A stretch of 64,000 bases of DNA from Bradyrhizobium sp. 195 (GCF_023101665.1 NZ_CP082161.1:4340001-4404000); one strand, 5' to 3'; shown: positions 1 to 9,494, counted from the first letter of the stretch. Notes: generated from the letters alone by a model not told the origin. Numbers and translations: made by a program.

Positions 1-1024
1 GCTCGGCGTGATCCTTCAACCCGCGCAGCAGCGCGCTGCGCAAGCCGGATTCGTGCGTGCCGCCATCCGGCGTCGGCACGGTGTTGGTATAGGAGGAGAG
101 GAAGCCGTCCGCATCCGCGGTCCAGGCCACCGCCCATTCGCAGGCGCCATGCGCGCCGTTGCGACCCGACTTGCCGGAGAAGATGTCGGGATGCACCAGC
201 GTGTCGGCGTGGATCGCAGCCGCCAGATAGTCCTTGAGGCCGCCGGGGAAGTGGAACGTCGCTTCGGCCGGTACATCCTCGATGCCCTTGAGCAGGTCGG
301 GCGCGCAGTTCCAGCGGATCTCGACGCCGCCGAACAGATACGCCTTCGAGCGCGTCATCTTGAACAGGCGCTGCGGCTTGAACGCAGCCTTGGCGCCGAA
401 GATGTCGGTGTCGGGCTTGAAGCGCACGCGCGTGCCGCGGCGGTTGTTGACCTTGCCGAGGTCCTCGAGCTTCCCCTTGGGATGGCCGCGCTCGAAAATC
501 ATGCGGTGCAGCTTCTGGCCGCGCGCGACCTCGACCTCGAGACGCGAGGACAGCGCGTTCACCACGGAGATGCCGACGCCATGCAGACCGCCTGACGTCT
601 CGTAAACCTTGGAGTCGAACTTGCCGCCCGAATGCAGCGTGCACATGATGACTTCGAGCGCCGACTTCTTCGGGAACTTCGGATGCGGATCGATCGGGAT
701 GCCGCGGCCGTTGTCGGTGACGGTGAGGAACCCGTCTGCGCTGAGCTCGACTCCGATGAAAGTCGCGTGTCCGGCCAGCGCCTCGTCCATCGAGTTGTCG
801 ATGACTTCGGCGAACAGATGATGCAACGCCTTCTCATCGGTGCCGCCGATATACATGCCGGGCCGGCGTCGCACCGGTTCCAGGCCTTCGAGCACCTCGA
901 TGTCGGCCGCGGTGTAGTCGGCTTCTCCGCCGGTCGCGCGCGGGGCCGCCTTGGCGGCGCGGGGTTTCGGCTCGTCACCGCCGAAAAAGTCGTCTTTTGC
1001 TTTGGGTTTCAACTGCTTGGACAT
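1..1024 (-). CDS. parE: DNA topoisomerase IV subunit B (3' end outside window)
   Basis: ATPase subunit of topoisomerase IV, which decatenates daughter chromosomes. The first 341 codons are present; the reading frame is open to the window edge, so the C-terminal half is missing. The GHKL ATPase fold is visible: EVLEGLEPVRRRPGMYIGGT near residues 43-62, EVIDNSMDEALAGHA with the catalytic Glu and Mg-binding Asn, the DNGRGIP motif and the GGLHGVGISVVNALS ATP lid. The wording LEGLEPVRRRPGMYIGGTDE fits ParE better than GyrB, which usually reads KGLDAVRKRPGMYIGDT. The start is the ATG whose complement lies at 1022-1024. The N-terminal 35 residues are a charged, probably disordered extension. Confidence 0.93.
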   Translation of the reverse strand, partial: MSKQLKPKAKDDFFGGDEPKPRAAKAAPRATGGEADYTAADIEVLEGLEPVRRRPGMYIGGTDEKALHHLFAEVIDNSMDEALAGHATFIGVELSADGFLTVTDNGRGIPIDPHPKFPKKSALEVIMCTLHSGGKFDSKVYETSGGLHGVGISVVNALSSRLEVEVARGQKLHRMIFERGHPKGKLEDLGKVNNRRGTRVRFKPDTDIFGAKAAFKPQRLFKMTRSKAYLFGGVEIRWNCAPDLLKGIEDVPAEATFHFPGGLKDYLAAAIHADTLVHPDIFSGKSGRNGAHGACEWAVAWTADADGFLSSYTNTVPTPDGGTHESGLRSALLRGLKDHAE

Positions 1025-1212
1025 ATATCTTGATGCGTTTTGAGGGCCGCATAAGCGGCGAATCGATTGGGCCGACTATGCCACTTCTGACTTGGAAAGG
1101 TTATCGCAGGGCGGGCCGGGCGGTGTGATTGAGGGCCAATCCCGGCGATTTTACGCCGCAGCCCCTCCAATTCCCGGCAATTTGACCTGCCGGTCTGCGC
1201 GGAGCCGGGTTT

Positions 1213-1229
1213 TGTGACTTGATGTCACA
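1213..1229. promoter_or_regulatory. CRP/FNR-like palindrome upstream of DedA gene
   Basis: TGTGAC-TTGAT-GTCACA is a perfect inverted repeat with 6-bp arms and a 5-bp centre, between the divergent parE and dedA-like genes, about 70 bp before the DedA start. It resembles a CRP-family operator (TGTGA-N-TCACA), but the inner spacing is 7 rather than the canonical 6, so the regulator is a guess. Confidence 0.35.
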
Positions 1230-1297
1230 CAAGTCCTTGGCTTACCAGTCTTTTTCATCCAGCAGCACCTTGAGACGGGGCGGGAAGGCTATTTTTG

Positions 1298-1828
1298 ATG
1301 GAGCAGTATGCGCACGCCCTGGCCGACTTTGTGCGCGTTCACCAGGCCTGGGCGGCTCCGATCGTGTTCCTGCTCGCCTTCGGAGAATCGCTCGCCTTCA
1401 TCTCGCTGCTGATCCCGGCCTGGGGCGCGCTGGTGGGAATCGGTGCGCTGATCGGAGCGAGTGGCATCAGCTTCTTTCCGGTCTGGATCGCCGGCGGCCT
1501 CGGTGCGGCGCTGGGCGATTGGGTCTCTTACTGGTTCGGCTTCCGCTACAAGGAGAAAGTCGCCCAGATGTGGCCGCTCTCGCGCTATCCGGAGCTCCTG
1601 CCCAGAGGCGAGGCCTTTGTGCGGAGCTGGGGCGTGCCCAGCATCTTCATCGGCCGGTTCTTCGGTCCCCTGCGCGCCTCGGTGCCGCTCGCGGCCGGCA
1701 TCTTCGAGATGCCTTATTGGAGTTTCCAGGCCGCCAATTTCATCTCGGCCCTGGTCTGGTCGGCCGTGCTGCTGCTGTTCGGCGATGTGCTCGCCAAGAT
1801 CATGGAATGGATCTGGCGGGTGATCTGA
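1298..1828 (+). CDS. DedA family membrane protein
   Basis: A 176-residue integral membrane protein of the DedA/SNARE-associated (VTT) family, whose members act as undecaprenyl-phosphate or phospholipid flippases and help keep the membrane potential. Family features are the FGESLAFISLLIPAW segment near residues 27-41, the glycine-rich GGLGAALGDWVSYWFG segment, and the GRFFGPLRASVPLAAG motif near 118-133 with the conserved Arg and Pro. About four or five hydrophobic segments are visible. The start is the ATG at 1298, preceded by GGGAAGG; a TTG one codon upstream is less likely. It stands alone between a divergent parE and a non-coding stretch. Confidence 0.85.
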   Translation: MEQYAHALADFVRVHQAWAAPIVFLLAFGESLAFISLLIPAWGALVGIGALIGASGISFFPVWIAGGLGAALGDWVSYWFGFRYKEKVAQMWPLSRYPELLPRGEAFVRSWGVPSIFIGRFFGPLRASVPLAAGIFEMPYWSFQAANFISALVWSAVLLLFGDVLAKIMEWIWRVI

Positions 1829-2051
1829 CTCCAAACCTTGACGGGAACCGCATCTGGCCCTATAGCCGCGCACCATGATCAACGCCGCGACCATCCTGTT
1901 CGCCCGTCGCCGCCGCCGCAGTCTTGCGGTTTGGGCGGTCGATCGCGTTTGAGATCATCGTCTTTGCCGCTGGATCCGATCCGCGGCATTCTCTCTCCTG
2001 TCAGCGCGATCTGATCCGGCGGCCCCCAAGGAGGCCCAGCAGGAGACCACG

Positions 2052-2717
2052 ATGTACACGCCACCCTTTTTCAAGCAGGACCGCGCCGCAAGCCTGAAGT
2101 TCGCCGAAGAACGCGGCTTCGGCACCATGTGCGCTTTCGACGGAAAGAAGCCGGTCGCTTCCCCGCTGCCGTTCTATCTGACCTACGCCGCCGATGGGAC
2201 GCCGCAGGCCGCGTTTCATGTCGCCCGTCACAATCCGCTGCTAAAGCTTGCGGGCGGCGATGCGTCTTGGCTGCTCGCGGTCAACGGCCCCGATGCCTAT
2301 GTATCGCCGGACTGGTACGTCTCGCCGGACCAGGTGCCGACTTGGCTCTACCAGTCGGTGCATCTGAGCGGGCCGGTGCGGCTGTTGTCGGATGACGAGC
2401 TGTCGGTGCAGATCGACACGCTCAGCGACAAGTTCGAGCACTGGCTGCTGCCGAAGAAGCCGTGGACGTCGGGCAAGATGACAGCGGGCCGGCTCGAAGC
2501 GATGAAGAAGGCGATCGTGGGTCTGGTGATGAATGTTGAAGAGGTCGAAGGCAGCTTCAAGCTCAACCAGCACAAGTCCGACGCCGACTATGCGGCGATC
2601 TCGAACGCGCTCAGCGGCGGCGATGCCGACGCCAGGCAGATCTCACAATTGATGCGGCAGGCAAGGCCGCAAGTTTTTGAACACGACACGAACAAGCTCG
2701 AAAGGAGCGCGTCATGA
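2052..2717 (+). CDS. PaiB-like FMN-binding protein
   Basis: A 221-residue protein of the PaiB family (FMN-binding split-barrel fold), annotated elsewhere as a transcriptional regulator or protease-synthesis modulator; the biochemical role is unclear. Typical features are the N-terminal MYTPPFF, the [20 protein letters not shown] segment, [10 protein letters not shown], and the C-terminal [16 protein letters not shown] block. AAGGAGG at 2029-2035 lies about 16 bp before the ATG; a closer purine run, CAGGAGA, also precedes it. Its stop codon overlaps the argC start (ATGA), so the two are translated as a coupled pair, although no functional link to arginine synthesis is known. Confidence 0.85.
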   Translation: MYTPPFFKQDRAASLKFAEERGFGTMCAFDGKKPVASPLPFYLTYAADGTPQAAFHVARHNPLLKLAGGDASWLLAVNGPDAYVSPDWYVSPDQVPTWLYQSVHLSGPVRLLSDDELSVQIDTLSDKFEHWLLPKKPWTSGKMTAGRLEAMKKAIVGLVMNVEEVEGSFKLNQHKSDADYAAISNALSGGDADARQISQLMRQARPQVFEHDTNKLERSAS

Positions 2718-3697
2718 GCCTCGCTGAGACCACGAAAGCCCCGATCACCGGCGCGGCGAAAAAACCGGCAACCGTCTTTGTCGATGGCGGCTCCGGCACC
2801 ACCGGGCTCGGCATCAACGAGCGGCTGAAGCTCCAGAACGACGTCGTTGTGAAGACGATCGCCGATGACAAACGCAAGGATCCCGCCGCCAAGAAGGCGC
2901 TGATGGAGGAGGTGGATCTCGTGATCCTCTGCCTGCCGGACGATGCCGCCAAGGAGACGGTCGCGCTCGTCGACAGCATGGGCGCCTCAGGCCCGAAAGT
3001 GCTGGATGCCTCCACCGCCTATCGGGTCGCGCCCGATTGGGCCTATGGCTTTCCCGAACTGACGCCGGACCAGGCCAGCAAGATCAAGGCCGCCAGCAAG
3101 GTCTCCAATCCCGGCTGCTATCCGACCGGCGCGATCGCGCTGCTCCGGCCGATCGTCGATGCCGGCCTGTTGCCGCCCGATTATCCCGTCACCGTCAACG
3201 CGGTGAGCGGCTATTCAGGCGGCGGCAAGTCGATGATCGCGAGCTTCGAGGACGGCAGCGCGCCGTCCTTCGAGCTCTACGGCCTCGGCTTCGAGCACAA
3301 GCATCTGCCGGAGATGCAGCTCTATTCGAACCTGACGCGGCGGCCGATCTTCATTCCCTCGGTCGGCAACTATCGGCAGGGCATGCTGGTCTCGGTGCCG
3401 CTCCAGCTCGACACGCTGCCGGGCAAGCCGAGCGGAGCGGACCTTCAGGCCGCGCTCGCCAAGCGCTACGCCGGCTCAAAGTACGTCTCGGTGTTGCCGC
3501 TCCAGAACGAGGCGTCAAAGGGCGGCCGGATCGAGCCGGAGGCCCTCAACGAGACCAACATGCTCGAGCTCTACGTCTTCGCCAGCGACAAATATCAGCA
3601 GGCCGTGCTGGTCGCGCGGCTCGACAATCTCGGCAAGGGCGCCTCGGGCGCAGCCGTGCAGAACATGCGGCTGATGCTTGGATTGCCGGAGGAGTAA
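2714..3697 (+). CDS. argC: N-acetyl-gamma-glutamyl-phosphate reductase
   Basis: Reduces N-acetylglutamyl phosphate to N-acetylglutamate semialdehyde with NADPH, the third step of arginine synthesis in the cytoplasm. It has 327 residues, the size of the shorter type 2 ArgC. The dinucleotide motif GGSGTTG is at about 25-31, the catalytic Cys135 sits in [10 protein letters not shown], and the HKHLPEMQ segment carries the conserved His. The first 18 residues are an unconserved-looking Ala/Thr/Lys-rich leader. The ATG overlaps the stop of the PaiB-like gene by 4 bp, and GAAAGGAGCG just upstream is a strong ribosome-binding site inside that gene. Confidence 0.94.
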   Translation: MSLAETTKAPITGAAKKPATVFVDGGSGTTGLGINERLKLQNDVVVKTIADDKRKDPAAKKALMEEVDLVILCLPDDAAKETVALVDSMGASGPKVLDASTAYRVAPDWAYGFPELTPDQASKIKAASKVSNPGCYPTGAIALLRPIVDAGLLPPDYPVTVNAVSGYSGGGKSMIASFEDGSAPSFELYGLGFEHKHLPEMQLYSNLTRRPIFIPSVGNYRQGMLVSVPLQLDTLPGKPSGADLQAALAKRYAGSKYVSVLPLQNEASKGGRIEPEALNETNMLELYVFASDKYQQAVLVARLDNLGKGASGAAVQNMRLMLGLPEE

Positions 3698-3704
3698 GGC
3701 AGCC

Positions 3705-3826
3705 TCGTGCCCCGGACGCAGCGCGGCACTTCTTCAGTGATGCGCTGCAGAGCCGGGGCCCGTTCTTGCTTGTTTTAATTGCAGCCTTCTGGGTCCCGGC
3801 TCGCGCTTCGCGCGTCCGGGACACGA
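3705..3826. repeat. Intergenic palindromic repeat, GCCCCGGACGC type
   Basis: Outer arms TCGTGCCCCGGACGC (3705-3719) and GCGTCCGGGACACGA (3812-3826) are imperfect inverted copies enclosing inner inverted segments such as GAGCCGGGGCCC and GGGTCCCGGCTCG. It fills the gap between the convergent argC and MAPEG genes and resembles the other palindromic elements of this window. It may fold as a bidirectional terminator. Confidence 0.7.
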
Positions 3827-3828
3827 AA

Positions 3829-4227
3829 TCAAAGCACCTTGAAGATCGCCAGTGCCAGCACGGCCTGGGCGAGGAAGCCGGCGGTGAAGGCGAGGGTGCG
3901 GAACACCGGGATTCCCAGCGCGTAGACGATCAGATGCGCGACGCGCGACCAGAAATAGACGGCGCAGGCGAGCACGGTCCATTTGGTGGAATAATCGATC
4001 GCGTTGAGGATCAACACCAGCGGCGCGAAGATCACGAGGTTCTCGACCGCGTTGTCGTGCGCGAACATCAGCCGCGTCGCCCACTCAGCCTGTGCCTTGT
4101 CGTTTCGAGTGGGGTTGGCCATTACGCTGCCGAGGCCGCGAACCTGACAGCGGTTGACCATATAGGGAATCCAGAGGATCCCGGTCAGGATCACCGTCAG
4201 TGTCAGCCAGAACAATTCGCGCGTCAT
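3829..4227 (-). CDS. MAPEG family membrane protein
   Basis: A 132-residue membrane protein of the MAPEG family (membrane-associated proteins in eicosanoid and glutathione metabolism). Four hydrophobic segments are visible. The family-like polar stretch RNDKAQAEWATRLMFAHDNAVENL follows the first segment, and the segment YFWSRVAHLIVYALGIPVFRT has the conserved Arg. Bacterial members are mostly uncharacterised; glutathione-dependent activity is possible but not shown. It is convergent with argC and shares the downstream palindrome, and lies 65 bp from the 3' end of the PHB synthase gene. Confidence 0.82.
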   Translation of the reverse strand: MTRELFWLTLTVILTGILWIPYMVNRCQVRGLGSVMANPTRNDKAQAEWATRLMFAHDNAVENLVIFAPLVLILNAIDYSTKWTVLACAVYFWSRVAHLIVYALGIPVFRTLAFTAGFLAQAVLALAIFKVL

Positions 4228-4291
4228 GGTTCGATCCCCTCTGTCGTCGCTGCGTTGAGCGCGAGTCTATACAAAAGCGCGGAAGATTCCG

Positions 4292-6100
4292 CTATGCGCG
4301 GACCCTGACATAGCTGCCGGGCGCGTCCTCGATCGGGGGCAGGGCGTCGCTGCCGACGCTGCGCGCCGGGACTTCCTCCGGATCGATCCCGCGCAACCAT
4401 TCGCGCCAGTCCGGCCACCACGAGCCCTTGTGCTCCACGGCGCCCTTCATCCACTGTGCGACGTTGACGTCCTTGATGTTGTCGTTGGTCCAGTACTGAT
4501 ACTTGTTCGAGGCCGGCGGATTGACCACGCCGGCGATGTGGCCCGAGCCCGACAGCACATATTTCACCGGGCCGCCGAAGAACTGCGAGCCGTACAGCAC
4601 TGATTCCGCCGGCGCGATGTGGTCCTCGCGGGTGGCGAGGTTGTAGACCGGCACCTTGACCTTGGAGAGATCGAGCAGCGTGTTGTCGAGCACCATCGTG
4701 CCGGTGGAGAGCCGGTTCTCCAGATAGCAGTTGCGCAAATAATAGGAATGGTTCGACGCGGTCATGCGCGTTGCATCGGAATTCCAGTGCAACAAGTCGA
4801 ACGCGCTCGGCTGCTGGCCCTTCAGATAGTTGCTGACGACGTAGGACCAGATCAGATCGTTTGAGCGCAACATGTTGAAGGCCATCGCCATCTTCGAGCC
4901 TTCAAGAACGCCGGCCGTCTTCATGTCCTGTTCGAGGGCTGCGATCTGCTCCTCGTCGACGAACACGAGGAGATCGCCGGCATGGGTGAAGTCGACCTGG
5001 GCGGCAAAGAACGTCGCGGACGCCACGCGCTGGCGGCGCTTCTCGGCGAGCCAGGCCAGCGTGGTCGCCAGCATCGTGCCGCCGACGCAATAGCCGGCGG
5101 CGTGCACCTTCATCTCGCCGGTGACCTTCTCGATCACGTCCATCGCCGCGAGCAGGCCTTCCTTCATGTAGTCTTCCCAGCTCTTGTTGCCGAGCCGCTT
5201 ATCGGGATTGACCCATGAGATCACGAACACGGTGATGCCCTGGTCGACGCACCACTTGATGTAGGACTTCTCCGGCTTAAGATCGAGGATGTAGAACTTG
5301 TTGATCCAGGGTGGCACGATCAGGAGCGGGGTGCGCAGCACCGTCTCCGTGGTCGGCGAATACTGGATCAGCTGCATCGTCTCGTTCTGGTAGATCACCT
5401 TGCCCGGCGTCGTCGCCATGTTGACGCCGACGACGAGGTTGTCCGGATTGGACTGGCGGATCTTCAGCATGCCCTTGCCGGCCGCAATGTCCTCGGCAAG
5501 CATCGTCAGGCCGCGCGCGAGGTTTTCGCCGCTGCTCGCCACCGTCTCGCGCAGCACCTCCGGATTCGTCAGCACGAAGTTCGACGGCGACAGCGCATTG
5601 GTGACCTGCTGGACGTAGAACTCGGCCTTGCGGCGCGTCTGCGGATCGAGCCCTTCGGCATCGCGCACCAGCTCCTGCGCCCATTTGGTCGTGAGCAGAT
5701 AGAGCTGCATGACGAAATCGAAGAACTGATTCGATTTCCATTCCGGGTCGGCAAAGCGCTTGTCGCGCGGGTGGGGCGCGATCGCGGGCGGGGCGTCCTG
5801 GCCGGCCATACGGCGCACCGCCGAACCCCAGAGGTCGAGATAATCCTTGGCGAGCTTGGTCTGCAGATCGGACGAGCGGGACGTATCCGACAGCCAGTAT
5901 TCGGCGACCGACGTGAAGGTCTTGACGACCTCCGCAAGCTCGGCTGGCGGGCGATCCTGCACCTCGCCGCTCTCGCGCGGCTTGAGGTAAGCGGCCAGCG
6001 CCTTGCCGCCGCTCTCCATCGCCCGCGCGACATTCATCGCGAAGGCTTCCGCATCGAACTTCGTCTCGGGTTTGGGCGTATCGGTCGTGGCCATGCTCAT
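4292..6100 (-). CDS. phaC: Class I poly(3-hydroxyalkanoate) synthase
   Basis: Polymerises (R)-3-hydroxyacyl-CoA, mainly 3-hydroxybutyryl-CoA, into PHB at the surface of carbon-storage granules. Its 602 residues match the class I size. The lipase-like box GYCVGGT carries nucleophile Cys338. The catalytic Asp is in ATREDHIAPAES and the His in GSGHIAGVVNP. The N-terminal PhaC_N domain spans about residues 115-290. The start is ATG at 6100; a second ATG two codons later is equally possible, and neither has a strong ribosome-binding site. No phaA, phaB or phasin gene is adjacent, so it stands alone here. Confidence 0.96.
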   Translation of the reverse strand: MSMATTDTPKPETKFDAEAFAMNVARAMESGGKALAAYLKPRESGEVQDRPPAELAEVVKTFTSVAEYWLSDTSRSSDLQTKLAKDYLDLWGSAVRRMAGQDAPPAIAPHPRDKRFADPEWKSNQFFDFVMQLYLLTTKWAQELVRDAEGLDPQTRRKAEFYVQQVTNALSPSNFVLTNPEVLRETVASSGENLARGLTMLAEDIAAGKGMLKIRQSNPDNLVVGVNMATTPGKVIYQNETMQLIQYSPTTETVLRTPLLIVPPWINKFYILDLKPEKSYIKWCVDQGITVFVISWVNPDKRLGNKSWEDYMKEGLLAAMDVIEKVTGEMKVHAAGYCVGGTMLATTLAWLAEKRRQRVASATFFAAQVDFTHAGDLLVFVDEEQIAALEQDMKTAGVLEGSKMAMAFNMLRSNDLIWSYVVSNYLKGQQPSAFDLLHWNSDATRMTASNHSYYLRNCYLENRLSTGTMVLDNTLLDLSKVKVPVYNLATREDHIAPAESVLYGSQFFGGPVKYVLSGSGHIAGVVNPPASNKYQYWTNDNIKDVNVAQWMKGAVEHKGSWWPDWREWLRGIDPEEVPARSVGSDALPPIEDAPGSYVRVRA

Positions 6101-6353
6101 GAGCAGAACAGTAACGACTCATTCCGTATTCGTCACCGCGAAGCTCGCATGTTTGGCGTTAAACACTCTCGAAGATGTGTTGCACTGCGACAAATCTTCT
6201 TGGTTCTGTCACATTCGGGCCGCACCGCTCGGCTTGGTGGGCAACGGCTGTTTTCTCGCTCTCGCCATTCGGGCAGCAATGGTTTGAGCTTGGGCGCGGT
6301 CTTGGGTAAGGTTGCCCGGGGCCGTGCTTTGGGACGAGTAGGGGATTTCCCAA

Positions 6354-6629
6354 GTGTTGGCGTTATGGGACCTGCAAAAGACGCTGCCGATCCGCAGCGC
6401 GCTGCTGATTGCGGCGCTCGCCATGGGCGGCTGCTCGAGCCAGCTCGCGGACATGACGCCTGCGGACGCGCAGGCTCATCCCAGGGAGCCCGGCACCTAC
6501 CTGCCGGTGCACGACCTGCCGCCGGATCGCGATCAGGCGACCATCCCGCTGGAGCAGCGCGCCAAGATCGAGGCCGAGCTCGCCGCCGCGCGCGATCGCC
6601 AGGCCGCTGCCGGCAAGGACGCGAAATGA
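6354..6629 (+). CDS. Small putative lipoprotein
   Basis: A 91-residue protein with a signal sequence ending in a lipobox-like ALAMGGC near residue 27, so probably a periplasm-facing lipoprotein. The mature part holds SSQLADMTPADAQAHP and an acidic, charged C-terminal helix (IEAELAAARDRQAAAGKDAK). The start is GTG at 6354, or TTG one codon later, preceded by AGGGGAT. No function is recognised. It is divergent from phaC and about 215 bp upstream of the aminotransferase gene. Confidence 0.7.
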   Translation: MLALWDLQKTLPIRSALLIAALAMGGCSSQLADMTPADAQAHPREPGTYLPVHDLPPDRDQATIPLEQRAKIEAELAAARDRQAAAGKDAK

Positions 6630-6843
6630 GGCGCAGCAAGGTAATCGCTGGCGCCCCCGCCTTGCCGTGCTAAAAGATCCCGGTTCAGCCGAGAGTCAGG
6701 GCGAACGACTTCAGTCTTCGTTGTCGATGGTTGCTCTAAGCATTTGATTTTGAGCAGTTTTCACGACGATCCTGAGCGCCTTTCCGAATCGTCGTCCGTC
6801 CTGCCGATTCTGTCCTGACCGGTTGCCCGGAGCCCAGAGAGCC

Positions 6844-8064
6844 ATGGAAGAATTTTACCGCATCCGCCGCCTTCCGCCTTACGTGTTCGAGCAGGTCAAC
6901 CGGGCTAAGGCGGCCGCGCGGAATGCTGGCGCCGACATCATCGACCTCGGCATGGGCAATCCGGACCTGCCGGCCCCGGCGCATGTGCTGGAGAAGCTGA
7001 AGGAGACGCTGGGCAAGCCGCGCACCGACCGCTACTCGGCGTCCCGCGGGATCAACGGCCTGCGCAAGGCTCAAGCCGGCTACTACGCCCGCCGCTTCGG
7101 CGTGAAGCTCAACCCCGACACCCAGATCGTGGCGACGCTCGGCTCGAAAGAGGGCTTTGCCAATGTGGCGCAGGCGATCACGGCTCCCGGCGACGTCATC
7201 CTCTGTCCGAACCCGAGCTACCCGATTCACGCCTTCGGCTTTTTGATGGCGGGCGGCGTCATCCGCTCGGTGCCCTCCGAGCCGACGCCGCAGTTCTTCG
7301 AGGCGGTGGAGCGGGCGATCGTGCATTCGATCCCGAAGCCGCTCGCGCTCGTGGTCTGCTATCCGTCGAACCCCACCGCCTATGTCGCGAGCCTCGATTT
7401 CTACAAGGACCTCGTCGCGTTCGCGAAGAAGCACGAGATCCTGATCCTGTCCGATCTCGCTTATGCCGAGGTCTATTTCGACGAGAACAACCCGCCGCCC
7501 TCGGTACTTCAGGTGCCCGGTGCGATCGATGTCACCGTCGAGTTCACCTCGATGTCGAAGACCTATTCGATGGCCGGCTGGCGCATGGGCTTCGCGGTCG
7601 GCAACGAGCGGGTGATCGCGGCGCTCGCCCGCGTCAAATCCTACCTCGATTACGGCGCCTTCACGCCGGTTCAGGTCGCGGCGACCGCAGCGCTGAACGG
7701 CCCCGATGATTGCGTCAAGGAGATGCGCGACACCTACCGCAAGCGCCGCGATGCGCTGGTTGAATCGTTCGGCCGCGCCGGCTGGGAGATTCCGCCGCCG
7801 GAGGCCTCGATGTTCGCCTGGGTGCCGCTGCCGGAAGCCTTCCGCAGCGTCGGCAGCATGCAGTTCGCGACCCTGATGGTCGAGAAATCCGGCGTCGCGG
7901 TGTCGCCCGGCGTCGGCTTCGGCGAGCATGGTGAAGGATATGTCCGCATCGCCATGGTGGAAAACGAGCAACGGATCAGGCAGGCCGCGCGCGGCGTGCG
8001 ACGCTTCCTTGAAAGCGGCATCGAAACGTTGCACAACGTCGTTCCGCTCGCCAATCGGCGTTAA
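6844..8064 (+). CDS. Class I aminotransferase, AlaC/LL-DAP aminotransferase type
   Basis: A 406-residue PLP-dependent fold-type I aminotransferase, probably making alanine from pyruvate and glutamate or acting on a related amino acid. The PLP-binding Lys lies in SMSKTYSMAGWRMGF, the substrate Arg region in GYVRIAMVENEQRI, and YPSNPTAYVA and LSDLAYAE hold the cofactor-binding Asn, Asp and Tyr. The start is ATG at 6844 after AGAGAGCC; an upstream TTG at 6823 is not supported. hom follows 29 bp later, so they are probably cotranscribed. Substrate assignment between AlaC-like and DAP-aminotransferase-like is not certain from sequence. Confidence 0.88.
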   Translation: MEEFYRIRRLPPYVFEQVNRAKAAARNAGADIIDLGMGNPDLPAPAHVLEKLKETLGKPRTDRYSASRGINGLRKAQAGYYARRFGVKLNPDTQIVATLGSKEGFANVAQAITAPGDVILCPNPSYPIHAFGFLMAGGVIRSVPSEPTPQFFEAVERAIVHSIPKPLALVVCYPSNPTAYVASLDFYKDLVAFAKKHEILILSDLAYAEVYFDENNPPPSVLQVPGAIDVTVEFTSMSKTYSMAGWRMGFAVGNERVIAALARVKSYLDYGAFTPVQVAATAALNGPDDCVKEMRDTYRKRRDALVESFGRAGWEIPPPEASMFAWVPLPEAFRSVGSMQFATLMVEKSGVAVSPGVGFGEHGEGYVRIAMVENEQRIRQAARGVRRFLESGIETLHNVVPLANRR

Positions 8065-8093
8065 GTTCTCTTCGGCAGGTTTTCTAAGACATC

Positions 8094-9410
8094 ATGGTTG
8101 CACCCCTGAAAGTGGGCATAGCGGGGCTCGGCACCGTGGGCGCCGAAGTGGTCCGTTTGATTGAAACGCAGGCCCGCGTGCTCGCGGGCCGCAGCGGCCG
8201 CGGCATCCGTGTCGTTGCCGTCACCGCGCGCTCGAAGGCCAAGAAGCGTGGCGTCGATCTGCGCGGCGTCGAATGGGTGAAGGATCCGCTTGCCCTCGCC
8301 ACCCATCCCGAAGTCGACTGCTTCGTCGAGCTGATGGGCGGCTCAGGCGATCCCGCGCTGTCGGCGGTCGATGCCGCGCTTAGCGCCGGCAAGTCCGTCG
8401 TCACCGCCAACAAGGCTTTGCTCGCTAAGCACGGTCTCAAGCTGGCAAAAGCCGCTGAAAAGCACGGCAGCGCGCTGAATTTCGAGGCAGCGGTCGGTGC
8501 CGCCATCCCTGTCATCAAAACGTTACGCGAGGGTCTTGCCGGAACTGGCATCAACCGGGTCTACGGCATCCTCAATGGCACCTGCAATTACATCCTGACC
8601 CGGATGGAGCAGGAGGGCCTGTCCTTCGCCGAATGCCTGAAGGATGCGCAGCGCCTTGGCTACGCCGAGGCCGATCCATCCTTCGACGTCGACGGCCACG
8701 ATACCGCGCAAAAACTCGCCATTCTCGCCAGCCTCGCTTTCGGCACGAAAGTTGCCCAAAGCGCGGTGTATGTCGAAGGTATCTCGTCCATCGCGCCGGA
8801 AGATCTGCGCGCGGCCGCCGATCTCGGTTACCGCGTCAAGCTGCTCGGCGTTGCGGTGCGCACCGCCAAGGGTATCGAGCAGCGCGTGCATCCGACCATG
8901 GTTCCAAAATCCTCCTCGATCGCGCAGGTGATGGGTGTCACCAATGCAGTCACGATCGACGGAGAGGGCATCCCCCCGATCACGCTGGTCGGCCCCGGTG
9001 CCGGCGGCGCTGCGACCGCATCTGCCGTCGTCGCCGATATCGCCGATGTCGCGCGCGGTATCCGCGCCAATCCGTTCGGCCGGCCCATTTCGCAACTGCG
9101 CGACACCAAGAAGGCGCCGATGGAGCGGCACGAGGGCGGCTATTACATCCGCCTTCTGGCGCGTGATTTCCCCGGCACCGCGGCTGCGATCGCGACGCGG
9201 CTTGCAGAGCAGAAGATTTCGATCGAGTCGATCGTGCAGCGTCATCCCAATGGCGGCGCCGCGCCTGACAACGGAAAGGCGGTCCCCGTGCCCGTCATCC
9301 TGATCACCTACGCGACGCATGAGGATGCGGTGCGCCGCGCGCTCGCTGCCGTGCAGAAGGACAAGGTGATCAGCGGACGGCCGCAGGTGATCCGGATCGA
9401 GAAGAACTGA
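8094..9410 (+). CDS. hom: Homoserine dehydrogenase
   Basis: Reduces aspartate semialdehyde to homoserine with NAD(P)H, the branch point to threonine and methionine. Its 438 residues have three parts: a Rossmann domain with GLGTVGAEV at about 11-19, a catalytic domain with NGTCNYILTRM and the FDVDGHDTAQKLAILASLAFG stretch containing conserved Asp and Lys, and a C-terminal ACT domain from about 350 (YYIRLLARDFPGTAAAIA) that usually mediates threonine feedback inhibition. It lies between the aminotransferase and glpX, an order common in Rhizobiales. Confidence 0.95.
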   Translation: MVAPLKVGIAGLGTVGAEVVRLIETQARVLAGRSGRGIRVVAVTARSKAKKRGVDLRGVEWVKDPLALATHPEVDCFVELMGGSGDPALSAVDAALSAGKSVVTANKALLAKHGLKLAKAAEKHGSALNFEAAVGAAIPVIKTLREGLAGTGINRVYGILNGTCNYILTRMEQEGLSFAECLKDAQRLGYAEADPSFDVDGHDTAQKLAILASLAFGTKVAQSAVYVEGISSIAPEDLRAAADLGYRVKLLGVAVRTAKGIEQRVHPTMVPKSSSIAQVMGVTNAVTIDGEGIPPITLVGPGAGGAATASAVVADIADVARGIRANPFGRPISQLRDTKKAPMERHEGGYYIRLLARDFPGTAAAIATRLAEQKISIESIVQRHPNGGAAPDNGKAVPVPVILITYATHEDAVRRALAAVQKDKVISGRPQVIRIEKN

Positions 9411-9494
9411 GGCGGCTCGTCGAACGAACCGTGGGCGTTACGAGTTAATGCGGGCAAGGAATCCTGTCCAAAACTGTTTCGAAGGAGTTAGCCG

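Noticed and set aside
1875..1952. 25-codon frame starting ATGATCAACG upstream of the PaiB-like gene
   Set aside because: Arg-rich, no ribosome-binding site; not a convincing leader peptide.
3037..4308. 423-codon open frame on the plus strand
   Set aside because: It overlaps argC in another frame and then the opposite strand of the MAPEG gene. The translation has no recognisable domain and is Arg/Gly/Ala-rich.
6173..6192. TTGCACTGCGACAA upstream of phaC as a PhaR site
   Set aside because: It recalls TGC-rich PHB-regulator sites, but symmetry is poor and no second copy was found near phaC.
6736..8034. 432-codon minus-strand frame
   Set aside because: Antisense of the aminotransferase gene; no motif, no ribosome-binding site.
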